Shown here: positions 51,068-59,438 of the stretch, piece by piece | How positions within the stretch are numbered: position 1 is the first letter of the stretch | Layout: every line of letters begins with the position of its first letter | Notes under the pieces: generated by a model | The model's database searches: none | The model's input: only the letters and a program-made list of their open reading frames with translations | Told to the model about the DNA's origin: nothing | Made by a program: the position numbers and the translations under genes | Source of the DNA: CAKZQX01 sp034435975 | GTDB taxonomy: Bacteria > Chloroflexota > Chloroflexia > Chloroflexales > Chloroflexaceae | Length of the DNA stretch: 64,000 nucleotides | Assembly (NCBI GenBank): GCA_034435975.1 | Contig: DAOTWD010000152.1 | Location: 1 to 64,000, forward strand | Reading direction: 5' to 3'

Positions 51068-51463
51068 ATGGATCTTGCAAAGCACTGGCGACAGAAAGCC
51101 ACGCGCTATCGTCTGGAAGGGCAGCGCCACCGTGTAACGGGTGCGGTGCGGTTTCCGGCCCAACCGGGGATGCCGGGCGAAGACCCGGATGTGTGGGAAC
51201 CATTTGTGTTTAGTGGTCAGGGCGAAATCTACAGCTTTACGGTGTTGCGCCAGGCTGCCACAGGCTTTGCGCAGATCGGCCCCTATCCCGTCGCGCTGGT
51301 CAAACTGGTCGAAGGTCCGCTGGTTAGTGCCCAGCTTACGGATTGCGCTGAAGCGGATCTGGCGATCGGGCTGCCAGTTGAGATGGTGACACGGCGGTTG
51401 AAGGACATGGGAGCGGATGGGGTGCTGGTGTACGGCTACAAGTTCCGCCCCATTCTGCGTTAA
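51068..51463 (+). CDS. DUF35 OB-fold protein without its zinc ribbon
   Basis: 131 aa. The C-terminal OB-fold is recognisable (GQGEIYSFTVLRQAATGFAQ, PYPVALVKLVEGP, AEADLAIGLPVEMV, YGYKFRPIL). In the family, the N-terminal rubredoxin-like ribbon CxxCG..C binds zinc and bridges thiolase with HMG-CoA synthase; here the matching stretch GQRHRVTGAVRFPAQPG has no cysteine, although the length is kept. Last gene of the mvaA-mvaS-thiolase-like-DUF35 cluster, 51 bases after the thiolase-like gene, with a terminator hairpin 100 bases downstream. Confidence 0.85.
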   Translation: MDLAKHWRQKATRYRLEGQRHRVTGAVRFPAQPGMPGEDPDVWEPFVFSGQGEIYSFTVLRQAATGFAQIGPYPVALVKLVEGPLVSAQLTDCAEADLAIGLPVEMVTRRLKDMGADGVLVYGYKFRPILR

Positions 51464-51568
51464 GGCGTTCTTGCCTGTGCCACACGTAGAGGATGTCAGG
51501 ATATTTTCACGTGCTGGTCTAGTTGGTAGGGTCGTGCTTTGGGCTGGTTCTGAGGCACCCTGATGGGC

Positions 51569-51600
51569 CTGTCGGGGCGTGTGATCGTGCGCCCCGACAG
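51569..51600. terminator. Terminator hairpin between the mevalonate cluster and lexA
   Basis: CTGTCGGGGCG (51569-51579) and CGCCCCGACAG (51590-51600) form a perfect 11-bp GC-rich stem with a 10-base loop. It separates two convergent transcription units. Confidence 0.6.
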
Positions 51601-51688
51601 CGGCAAGGGCAATGCAGCTAGGGAGATTGCCGCACCATTCCTCAGCATAATGCGTTTGGGATAACTATCTGCCGATGAGTGCAGGCTG

Positions 51689-52351
51689 TTACACCAGTGA
51701 GCGGAGTACTCCTACGACGCGCCCTTGAATGCGCACATTCTCAGGAACGGCATAGATTGGCTCCATCGTGGTGTTTGCGGGTTGCAGACGAATGCGCTGT
51801 CCTTCGTGGTAGAATTTTTTGAGCGTCACCGCGTTCTCGTCCAGGAGCATAGCTGCCACCATCTGCCCATTCTCAGCCGTTTCTTGAAAGCGTAACAGAA
51901 CGATGTCATTATCATCAATCAACGCATCGATCATTGATTGACCACGGACACGCAAGGCATAGACATCCTTGAGTTTATCTTCAGGAGCCAGGTCAGCCGG
52001 GACTTCAATCACATCATGATCCGTAGTTGTGGTATCTTCCGGGTTTGGTAAGGGGCTACCGGCAGTAATCACTCCCAGCATAGGCACACGATGGTACCGT
52101 GTGGTGTTGATTGGCTGGATTCCTATCATCTGGTTCGGCAGGGTGATACCACGCGATACTTTGCCGTCCCGATTCAACTTCCCTTTTTCCTGAAGCGCCT
52201 TCAAATTGTATGCGACCACCGAAGTCGATGAAATCTTCAAATCGGTCTGAATATCACGAATAGAGGGTGGATAGCCATGCCGGCGCATAAACTCATGGAT
52301 GTAGGCCAGGATACGTTCTTGTCGTTGCGAGAGACCGTCGGCTGTTCGCAT
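51689..52351 (-). CDS. lexA: LexA repressor
   Basis: 220 aa. N-terminal winged helix (LSQRQERILAYIHEFMRRHGYPPSIRDIQTDLKISSTSVVAYNLKAL, read in parts as residues 7-53), self-cleavage site Ala97-Gly98 in VITAGSP, and the Ser139 (GQSMIDALI)/Lys178 (AVTLKKF) dyad. RecA-stimulated self-cleavage would derepress the SOS genes. The recognition helix STSVVAYNL differs from that of E. coli, so a lineage-specific operator is expected. AGGA lies upstream of the ATG; the promoter is at 52505-52534. Confidence 0.95.
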   Translation of the reverse strand: MRTADGLSQRQERILAYIHEFMRRHGYPPSIRDIQTDLKISSTSVVAYNLKALQEKGKLNRDGKVSRGITLPNQMIGIQPINTTRYHRVPMLGVITAGSPLPNPEDTTTTDHDVIEVPADLAPEDKLKDVYALRVRGQSMIDALIDDNDIVLLRFQETAENGQMVAAMLLDENAVTLKKFYHEGQRIRLQPANTTMEPIYAVPENVRIQGRVVGVLRSLV

Positions 52352-52476
52352 AGAGTTGTTCCTTTCTCTGACCGCAGCCGGAGCGGCTCGCGGTAGTATT
52401 TCTCATCAGCTATGGAAACCTGGTGGCATTATTTTTTGCACTGCCCAATCATCTGTTTCGATCATAAATAAAAAAA

Positions 52477-52500
52477 CTACCACTAGAACTTTTGTGGCAG
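52477..52500. promoter_or_regulatory. Candidate LexA operator at the lexA transcription start
   Basis: CTACCAC (52477-52483) and GTGGCAG (52494-52500) form an inverted repeat (6 of 7 pairs) with a 10-base spacer, directly over the predicted lexA start site. A second inverted repeat CACTTG-N6-CAAGTG (52520-52537) overlaps the -35 box. Either could bind LexA for autoregulation. Confidence 0.4.
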
Positions 52501-52504
52501 TCCT

Positions 52505-52534
52505 ATTATACCAATCAAACACTTGTGCTGTCAA
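52505..52534 (-). promoter_or_regulatory. Consensus promoter of lexA
   Basis: On the minus strand a perfect TTGACA (52529-52534) and perfect TATAAT (52505-52510) with an 18-base spacer. Leader to the ATG about 145 bases. The remaining interval 52538-52965 up to the ROK gene shows no further gene. Confidence 0.75.
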
Positions 52535-52965
52535 GTGGTTTCCGGCTTTTTTTGTAGCGCATGCCAGTGCAATGTCCCGAAATGCTCTATGTCAGAGGTG
52601 ATGATAGCAAAGATATTAGAAAATCTGTGTTATTTTGTTTGTCTATAGCCATCTTCAAACAGGGGATGTCGGGCGGCATTGGTACGTTGGCACGGGTTAA
52701 CGCTTCAACGACGCATCACTCTCTACCCAATCATGCTATAATTGACACGAGTTACGCAGTGGGGACATCAGGCCTATGTGAACACACAATCCAGTCCTGG
52801 CCCGTATCCTGCGATCAGGACACATGGGTCTCCCCTGGGTTGCCTGTGTAGGGATAGACCGAAACTGAGCAAAACAGCATCTCCACAAAACGGTTGTTGG
52901 TATGTGTGACCGAACGACCGCGTGAGCCATGGATGGGCCAGTCAAGCAGCCTGTAGGGAAGGCAC

Positions 52966-53907
52966 ATGGAGTATGTGATCGGTGTTGATTTAGGTGGCAC
53001 ACAGTTGCGCGCAGGACTGGCCGATGAACTGGGCCGGATATATACGGAAGTACGGGTACCCACCGAAGCACAGTATGGCCCCGCGTCAGTCATTGATCGC
53101 ATTGTTGCCTGTATAGCACAGGTGCGTACAGCATTGCCCTCTGACGCAACGTTATGCGGGGTAGGTATTGGTTCGCCAGGGCCGCTTGATCCGTATACCG
53201 GGATTGTGTTTACGACACCGAATATGCCAGGATGGGATCATGTACCATTGCGGGATCTGCTGATCGAACGTACCGGTCTGCCGGTTGTGCTGGGCAATGA
53301 TGCAAATGTGGCCGCGCTCGGTGAGTGGCGCTTTGGTGGTGGTCAGGGCTGTCGACATCTGGTCTATCTGACAATCAGCACCGGTATCGGTGGTGGCGTG
53401 ATTAGTGATGGACGTCTGTTGTTGGGGCGTATGGGTGCCGCAGGAGAACTCGGACATATGATTCTAGATGCTGCGAATTGTACTGTATGGGAAGATATGG
53501 CTTCTGGTACGGCGCTGGCAGCCTATGCTGCCCAGGCTATGCCTGGAGTACCGGAGTCACTCTTGCACGAGTTTGCCACCCCGCTCACAGTCTCAGCGGC
53601 AGATGTTGCGCGTGCGGCTGCGCGTGGCGATGCGCTGGCCCGGGCGCTTATGCAGCGCGAGGCTGAATTGCTTGGTCTGGGCCTGGTGAGTACACTACAT
53701 CTGTTTAGTCCCGAGATTATCCTGGTCGGTGGTAGTGTGGTAACACAGAATAGCTATTTGTTGGAAGGGGCACGACAGGTCGTTCAGGAACGGGTGCTGG
53801 CCGATGTGTATCGTCAGGTGCCCATTCAGGTCGCTACCCTCGGTGAACAGGTGGGGGTGCTGGGTGCTGTGGCGCTGGTCTTGTATCAGCGTGACGCTGG
53901 TCAGTGA
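52966..53907 (+). CDS. ROK family sugar kinase/regulator-like protein
   Basis: 313 aa. ATPase phosphate loop GVDLGGTQLRAG, GIGSPGPLDP, catalytic Asp112 in VVLGNDANVAALGEW and GTGIGGGVI with GELGHM give a complete kinase core, so phosphorylation of glucose or an amino sugar is likely. The zinc motif CGCGxxGCxE that usually follows the His is absent (DAANCTVWEDMASG), which may reduce stability or change substrate. No HTH, so not a ROK repressor. GGAAGG is before the ATG. The next gene overlaps by 4 bases. Confidence 0.88.
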   Translation: MEYVIGVDLGGTQLRAGLADELGRIYTEVRVPTEAQYGPASVIDRIVACIAQVRTALPSDATLCGVGIGSPGPLDPYTGIVFTTPNMPGWDHVPLRDLLIERTGLPVVLGNDANVAALGEWRFGGGQGCRHLVYLTISTGIGGGVISDGRLLLGRMGAAGELGHMILDAANCTVWEDMASGTALAAYAAQAMPGVPESLLHEFATPLTVSAADVARAAARGDALARALMQREAELLGLGLVSTLHLFSPEIILVGGSVVTQNSYLLEGARQVVQERVLADVYRQVPIQVATLGEQVGVLGAVALVLYQRDAGQ

Positions 53908-55352
53908 ATGCAGTGTCTATGCAGGGTGTCAAACAACTCGATACAGTGCGGCGCACGCATCCCCAGTATATGACACGCATGGCCTGGCTGGTGCTGATCA
54001 GTGCGTTTGCGCTCTTCTGTACCATCATTGTCACGTCTGGCTATCTGGTGTGGCACTATCGCCAGATAGCGTTGGTAGAGCGAGCAGGAACGACGCTGAT
54101 TGCACGTGCGCCGCTGGAATGGATTACCTGGAAACGTCGAGGGCGGGCGTTTTTCGAGAGTCCGCCGGAAGAGCAAGTGCTGAGTGAGGGCGATCGGGTG
54201 CGGATTAATCGCTCGGCGGGCTATGGGCAGACAGCCACAATTCGCATTTTCGATCAGAGCACGCTCGATCTGTGGGCGGGAGCTGATCTGCTCCTGCACC
54301 AGTTACGTGTCAGTCAGTGGAATACCAGAACTCAGGTGGTGCAGCTCGAACAACTGGCGGGTTATGTGCGCTATGATCTGCGGGACGATCAAGCGTATGC
54401 CCAGGTAACCTATCGCGTGCAGGCGGGGGCAACAACGATTAGCCTGGCTCCCGGTGGCAGTTACAGCATCGAGGTGATCGAATCAGGACGAGTGTTCGTT
54501 ACTGCTAATACCGAGCCAGTGCCCACGGTTACCGTAGATGTGGCAGTACGTTCCGGGCAGGCTACGGTTCAGGGTATCGGGCGCACGGTAGTGCTGGAGG
54601 CGGGTGAGCGGGTCGAGGTTGATCCGTCCGGAGTACCTTCGATAGCCGTGCCAGCCCGCTGGGAGTTGATCCGCGATGGGGCCTTCAGCTACTTTACCGA
54701 AACGGAATATAACAACACCACTGTTGCTGATCAACCCACGTTGCCGCGGGCAGACTCATGGGAAGTGTACAGCGTACGCGCTGAACCAGGTGCAACGCCT
54801 AACGGGTTCTTTCAGGTTCTACGGAGTTGTCCACCGCCCTACCCTACCAATACCTGCAATCTCCAGGACTGGCGTCATGTAGCACGGTTTGTGCGGATGG
54901 GGAACGAATCGCGCAGTTTTATTACAGGCATACGCCAACCGCTGGGTCGGGATCGACGCGGGATCGATGTGTCCGAGTATCGTTCCCTGGTGTTTTCGGT
55001 CTGGGTACGCATTCTCCGGCAAACCGTGCCGCTGGCAGGTGAGCGTGGTACCGAGTGCCCTATTATGATCCGCTTTATGGCAAAGCGGGAGACGCCGAAT
55101 GATCCAGAGACAGAGCGCGTGTTATGCATGTATACGCAGGATGACCCGGCACACCAGGTTGAGTATGCTCCGGGCATTATGTATCAAGCGGTGGCTCCCA
55201 CAGAGTGGTATCCTTTGCGGATCGAGTTGCGCGATCCGGCGTGGTTACCCGATTTTCGCTACATACGCAGTGTGTCGATCTATGCCAATGGGCACGATTA
55301 TGATGTGCTTTTTACTGACGTTTCACTGATTGGAGCGCATACTATCCCCTAG
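53904..55352 (+). CDS. Membrane-anchored FecR-domain protein
   Basis: 482 aa. A single membrane helix (MAWLVLISAFALFCTIIVTSGYLVW) near residues 28-52 is followed by an extracytoplasmic FecR-type domain (LSEGDRVRINRSAGYGQTATIRIFDQSTLDLWAGADLLL to LEAGERVEVDPSG in pieces) and a C-terminal beta-rich domain with two Cys pairs and jelly-roll character (YRSLVFSVWVRILRQ..IRSVSIYANGHDYDVLFTDVSL). In the usual system FecR carries signals to an ECF sigma factor; none is adjacent. Start GTG 53904 overlaps the ROK stop in a GTGA; ATG 53919 is an alternative. Confidence 0.8.
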   Translation: MNAVSMQGVKQLDTVRRTHPQYMTRMAWLVLISAFALFCTIIVTSGYLVWHYRQIALVERAGTTLIARAPLEWITWKRRGRAFFESPPEEQVLSEGDRVRINRSAGYGQTATIRIFDQSTLDLWAGADLLLHQLRVSQWNTRTQVVQLEQLAGYVRYDLRDDQAYAQVTYRVQAGATTISLAPGGSYSIEVIESGRVFVTANTEPVPTVTVDVAVRSGQATVQGIGRTVVLEAGERVEVDPSGVPSIAVPARWELIRDGAFSYFTETEYNNTTVADQPTLPRADSWEVYSVRAEPGATPNGFFQVLRSCPPPYPTNTCNLQDWRHVARFVRMGNESRSFITGIRQPLGRDRRGIDVSEYRSLVFSVWVRILRQTVPLAGERGTECPIMIRFMAKRETPNDPETERVLCMYTQDDPAHQVEYAPGIMYQAVAPTEWYPLRIELRDPAWLPDFRYIRSVSIYANGHDYDVLFTDVSLIGAHTIP

Positions 55353-55476
55353 TCGTAGGCAGACAGCTACCCGGTGATTGGTGTATGCATCATCATGAAA
55401 AAACTGGTACGATACCATATATTCCGGTATGTTTAACCGGCTTCACTTGATAAAGTACTTACTGGAGAAATACCCT

Positions 55477-56784
55477 ATGCAACATCTCTGTGTCGTTGGT
55501 ACTGGTTATGTCGGGTTAGTTACGGGCGTCTGTTTTGCCGATCTGGGTAATACGGTGACCTGCATCGAAATCGATGTGCATAAGCTTGATATTTTGCGTA
55601 GCGGGCGGGCGCCGATTTATGAACCGGGCCTGGTCGATCTGCTCGATCGCAATATACGCTCCGGGCGGCTGTCCTTTACCGATGATTATGGGCGGGCCTT
55701 GAGTGATGCGGCGTTTGTGTTTATTACGGTCGGTACGCCGATGGGTAATGATGGTGCTGCCGATCTGAGCCAGGTGGAGGCCGCTGCACATCAGATCGGG
55801 ATACACTTGAAGCAAGATGCGATTATCATTGACAAGAGTACCGTTCCGGTAGGTACGGGCGATATGGTACGTAGCATTATTGCCGAGAATATTCAACCCG
55901 GCATTAACTTCAGCATCGTCTCCAATCCAGAGTTTCTCCGTGAAGGCAGTGCCGTCAGCGACTTTTTCAATCCTGACCGGATTGTATTGGGGGCGACGGA
56001 TCGGGCGGCAGCACAGCGGGTGGCTGAACTGCACGCACCGCTCGGTGCTGAGATCATTATCACCGATCTGCGCACAGCCGAGATGATCAAGTATGCCTCG
56101 AACGCATTTCTGGCGACGCGCATTTCGTTTATTAACGAGATTGCCCAGATTTGCGAGCGGCTGGGCGCCGATGTTAAAGAGGTCTCGCGGGGTATGGGTG
56201 CTGATCATCGTATTGGCCCGCATTTCCTGGAGGCCGGGATTGGCTATGGTGGCTCATGTTTTCCCAAAGATGTGCTGGCACTGTACCATATGGCCGCCAG
56301 TGCTGGCTGTCATCCCCAATTGTTGCAGGCAGTGATGGATATCAATCATGATGCTCGTTACCGCTTTGTACAGAAGGTGCGCGATATTCTGGGGTCACTG
56401 GATGGTACCTTGATCGGGGTGCTCGGTTTGTCGTTCAAGCCAAATACCGATGATATGCGCGAGGCACCGTCGGTGGATATTATCAAGGCGCTCCAGGCGG
56501 AAGGGGCACGAGTCAAAGCCTATGATCCGGTTGCAATGGAAGCCGCAGGTGATATTTTGCCGACGGTTACCTACTGTGCCACGGCGTATGATGTGGCGAA
56601 GGAAGCCGATGCCTTGCTTGTTGTGACCGAGTGGAATGAGTTCAAACAACTGGCGTTTGATAAGATTAAAACCTATATGCGTCGCCCGGTGGTGCTGGAC
56701 GGCCGTAACATTTATGATCCGGCGGAGATGACACTCAAAGGTTTTATCTATCGGGGCGTCGGGCGACCGGTTTTGGCGGAATAG
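55477..56784 (+). CDS. ugd: UDP-glucose 6-dehydrogenase
   Basis: 435 aa from ATG 55477, with GGAGA nine bases upstream. NAD-binding VVGTGYVGLVTGVCFADLG, STVPVGTGD, NPEFLREGSAVSDFFNPDRIVLG, catalytic Cys in GYGGSCFPKDV and the UDP-binding LGLSFKPNTDDMREAPS all present. Makes UDP-glucuronate for surface polysaccharides; GDP-mannose dehydrogenase is less likely. Followed 14 bases later by acpS. Confidence 0.94.
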   Translation: MQHLCVVGTGYVGLVTGVCFADLGNTVTCIEIDVHKLDILRSGRAPIYEPGLVDLLDRNIRSGRLSFTDDYGRALSDAAFVFITVGTPMGNDGAADLSQVEAAAHQIGIHLKQDAIIIDKSTVPVGTGDMVRSIIAENIQPGINFSIVSNPEFLREGSAVSDFFNPDRIVLGATDRAAAQRVAELHAPLGAEIIITDLRTAEMIKYASNAFLATRISFINEIAQICERLGADVKEVSRGMGADHRIGPHFLEAGIGYGGSCFPKDVLALYHMAASAGCHPQLLQAVMDINHDARYRFVQKVRDILGSLDGTLIGVLGLSFKPNTDDMREAPSVDIIKALQAEGARVKAYDPVAMEAAGDILPTVTYCATAYDVAKEADALLVVTEWNEFKQLAFDKIKTYMRRPVVLDGRNIYDPAEMTLKGFIYRGVGRPVLAE

Positions 56785-56798
56785 TCAGAGCTATCCTT

Positions 56799-57281
56799 AT
56801 GCTTGCTACCGGCATCGATCTCATGGAGATTGTGCGTATTCAGCATGCAGTTGAGCGCTGGGGTGAGCGCTTCCTGTGGCGCGTCTTTACATCGGTTGAA
56901 CTGGTTGATTGCGGTCTTGTGCTAGGTAACTTTGCCCAATTGAGCCGATCAGAATCCATGCCCATCAAGGGGACTGCCAGATATGCGTCGTTGGCAGCAC
57001 GCTGGGCGGCAAAGGAGGCCACAGCCAAGGCACTGGGGGTAGGCTTACGCGGGCTGGCTGGTCAGCGGTGCGCTGATGTCTTGCGCGGCACGGCCATTGC
57101 GCTGACCGAGGTTGAGGTTGTGCGCGATACCCTGGGCCGACCGCTGTTGCGGTTGTATGGTGCTGCCGCGCAGGTCGCGGTTGCGCAGGGTATTGGTCAA
57201 CTGGGGGTAAGCCTCTCACACACGCGGCAGTATGCGCTGGCGAGTGTGGTAGCTCTGGCCCTCCATCGGCTTGATCGGTAA
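56799..57281 (+). CDS. acpS: Holo-[acyl-carrier-protein] synthase
   Basis: 160 aa. Transfers 4'-phosphopantetheine from CoA to acyl carrier protein. GIDLMEIVRIQ (metal Asp) and AARWAAKEATAKALGVGLRG (metal Glu) are the family motifs; SLSHTRQYALASVVAL closes the fold. It has a 25-residue insertion between FTSVELVDCG and the AKEA helix, making it longer than the 120-130 aa norm. The nnrDE gene follows 80 bases downstream, the classic acpS-nnr pairing. Confidence 0.92.
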   Translation: MLATGIDLMEIVRIQHAVERWGERFLWRVFTSVELVDCGLVLGNFAQLSRSESMPIKGTARYASLAARWAAKEATAKALGVGLRGLAGQRCADVLRGTAIALTEVEVVRDTLGRPLLRLYGAAAQVAVAQGIGQLGVSLSHTRQYALASVVALALHRLDR

Positions 57282-57324
57282 TATGGTGTGCGTCTCGTGG
57301 AAATGGTATGGCATACATAGCAAC

Positions 57325-57362
57325 ATCGGAAAGAGATACGGAAATATCGGAAAGAGATACGG
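57325..57362 (+). repeat. Duplicated 17-bp leader ending at the nnrDE start codon
   Basis: ATCGGAAAGAGATACGG occurs exactly twice (57325-57341 and 57346-57362, period 21); the second copy abuts the ATG at 57363 and supplies the GGAAAG ribosome binding site. Two in-register binding sites may result from a small tandem duplication. Confidence 0.6.
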
Positions 57363-59033
57363 ATGTATCTGGTAACGACTGAACAGATGCGTCGTCTGGA
57401 ACAGGCTGCTGTAGACGCTGGTGCGACCTGGTCTGGCCTGATGGAACATGCGGGATGGGGGGTGGCACATGAAGCGCTGTGCCTCCTGGGTGACCCGCAG
57501 CGTCAGCGGGTCGTGGTGCTGGTTGGCCCTGGTAATAATGGCGGGGATGGTCTGGTCGTTGCCCGGCATCTCCATGATGCCGGGGCTACGGTGCAACTCT
57601 ATATCTGGCAACGTGCCAACATTGACCAGGACAAAAATTGGCAGCGTTGTCGTGAACGTGGCCTGGAGGAGATGCAGGCTGCTGATGATATAGACTATAG
57701 CGGGTTGCGTCGCTGGCTCTCTACTGCGACACTGGTCGTCGATGCCCTATTGGGGATGGGCGTTAGTCGAGAGGTAACTGGCAGCCTGGCCACTATTGTG
57801 CAGTTAGTGAATACGTTATGTACGGCGGGCAATCAGTCTGCCGATCAGCGCCTGGTACCGGGTACTCCTGTATCGCCGCGGGTGCTGGCGATTGACCTGC
57901 CTACGGGCATCCATTCTGATACCGGTGCGGTTATGGGCGTAGCCATCCGCGCCGATGTTACGGTTGCGACAGGCTTGCTCAAGCGCGGTCTGACACTGTA
58001 CCCTGGTAAAGGCTTCGCTGGTGCCGTAACGGTAGTTGATATTGGTATTCCACCTGCCGATCTGGAGACGATAATGAGCAAGGTAATGACGGATCAACAG
58101 GCGCGAACATTACTCCCCACGCGCCCGGCCGATGCACACAAGGGGACATTTGGTAAGGTGATGGTTGTAGCCGGGTCGCTCTTCTATCCCGGTGCAGCCG
58201 TGTTAGCTACCGCCGGTGCCGGTCGTGTTGGGGTTGGATTGGTCACCCTGGCCGCGGCCCGGAGTGTGTTGCTGGCGAGTGGGCGTGGTCCAGAGGTGAC
58301 GCTGCTGCCGCTGCCAGAGGCTGACCTGGGCATCCTCGGTGCAGCAGCGGCAGATGAGGTTCACAAACATCTGGCGGGGTACACGGCTTTGCTGGTTGGG
58401 CCGGGCCTGGGGCACGAAGAGCCGACGGGCCTGTTTATGCAGCGGTTACTGGGCCTGGAGTCCCCGCATAAACGCTCACGGGTGGGCTTTCGTATCCAGC
58501 ATGATGAACCTGACCACCCCACAAAAGCAACGAACGCTGTAGAATTACCGCCGACCGTGATTGACGCCGATGGCTTGAATTTGCTCGCTACTATCGAAGA
58601 TTGGTCGCAACACGTTCCGCCGGGCAAATGTATTCTGACACCCCATCCCGGTGAGATGAAGCGCTTGCTCAAGGTAGACGAGCTTGATCCCGATCTGGTG
58701 CAGGTGGTGACGGACGCTGCCACGCGATGGAACCAGGTAGTAGTTTTAAAGGGTGCAACGACAGTTATCGCTGCTCCAGATGGACGTAGTATGGTCAATG
58801 CCAATGGCAATCCAGCTCTGGCGACGGCAGGTACGGGCGATGTTCTGGCGGGGGTCATCGCTGGGTTGCTGGCGCAGGGAATGGAGTTGTTCCCTGCGGC
58901 CACGCTCGGCGTCTATCTCCATGCCGCTGCCGGGGCGCTGGTGCGCGAAGAATTGGGCGATACCGGTGCTCTCGCCAGTGACCTGCTGTTGCGATTGCCC
59001 CTGGCGATTAAACGCTTGCGGATGCAGCCATGA
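57363..59033 (+). CDS. nnrDE: Bifunctional NAD(P)H-hydrate epimerase / ADP-dependent dehydratase
   Basis: 556 aa. N-terminal YjeF_N epimerase (residues 1-230): GPGNNGGDGLVVARHL, LVVDALLGMG, AIDLPTGIHSDTGA, TVATGLLKRGLTLYPG. C-terminal ribokinase-like dehydratase (from 245): KGTFGKVMVVAGS, LLVGPGLG, LTPHPGEMKRLL, VVLKGATTVIA, ALATAGTGDVLAG with the catalytic Asp. Together they repair hydrated NADH and NADPH. Normal length and order; neighbours acpS. Confidence 0.96.
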   Translation: MYLVTTEQMRRLEQAAVDAGATWSGLMEHAGWGVAHEALCLLGDPQRQRVVVLVGPGNNGGDGLVVARHLHDAGATVQLYIWQRANIDQDKNWQRCRERGLEEMQAADDIDYSGLRRWLSTATLVVDALLGMGVSREVTGSLATIVQLVNTLCTAGNQSADQRLVPGTPVSPRVLAIDLPTGIHSDTGAVMGVAIRADVTVATGLLKRGLTLYPGKGFAGAVTVVDIGIPPADLETIMSKVMTDQQARTLLPTRPADAHKGTFGKVMVVAGSLFYPGAAVLATAGAGRVGVGLVTLAAARSVLLASGRGPEVTLLPLPEADLGILGAAAADEVHKHLAGYTALLVGPGLGHEEPTGLFMQRLLGLESPHKRSRVGFRIQHDEPDHPTKATNAVELPPTVIDADGLNLLATIEDWSQHVPPGKCILTPHPGEMKRLLKVDELDPDLVQVVTDAATRWNQVVVLKGATTVIAAPDGRSMVNANGNPALATAGTGDVLAGVIAGLLAQGMELFPAATLGVYLHAAAGALVREELGDTGALASDLLLRLPLAIKRLRMQP

Positions 59034-59082
59034 TGACTGCTCTTATGTGGATAAAGCAATTGCTTTACAAAAGCAGCCTGTG

Positions 59083-59215
59083 ACGGCGCGCAAGCCCGAT
59101 GGCCTGGGCTGCAGAGACTGCCGCCCCAGTCTCGTGCTCCGCAGAGCATCGGGGGGTGTGGCCTGTCGTTGCACGTGTCTGTGCTGGCTCTCCGGTTGGC
59201 CCCTTCCGCCAAACC
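59083..59215 (-). repeat. Dispersed repeat family A, copy 2
   Basis: Inverted homologue of 22463-22575; both carry GCACGAGAC, GGGGCGG and AGTCTCT blocks and a GAGAGCCAGCAC/GAGAGTCAGCAC block. The minus-strand open frames here are repeat artefacts. No gene between nnrDE and the phosphorylase. Confidence 0.6.
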
Positions 59216-59223
59216 GGGGCGCC

Positions 59224-59327
59224 AGATGACCTTGAACCTTTTGACCGAGGGGAGGCCGTGCCCGTGGCACGGGTGGACGAGTTAAAAGCGCCAAATGACC
59301 TTGAACCTTTTGACCGAGCGGAGGCTT
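59224..59327 (+). repeat. Direct repeat of about 30 bp, two copies
   Basis: ATGACCTTGAACCTTTTGAC followed by CGAGGGGAGGCC or CGAGCGGAGGCT occurs at about 59226-59257 and 59295-59326, 69 bases apart, and the spacer also has a GTGCCCGTGGCACGGG hairpin. Located just upstream of the nucleoside phosphorylase gene. Confidence 0.6.
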
Positions 59328-59438
59328 GTCTGCTCGAACCGGCAAGGCTCACGTGTTGCGGTGCGAACCTCAGTGCGCATGATAGAGCAAGCACGCCGGT
59401 TCGGCAAGGAGCTGAAGCCGCTGACGCGGGTGAAATGT

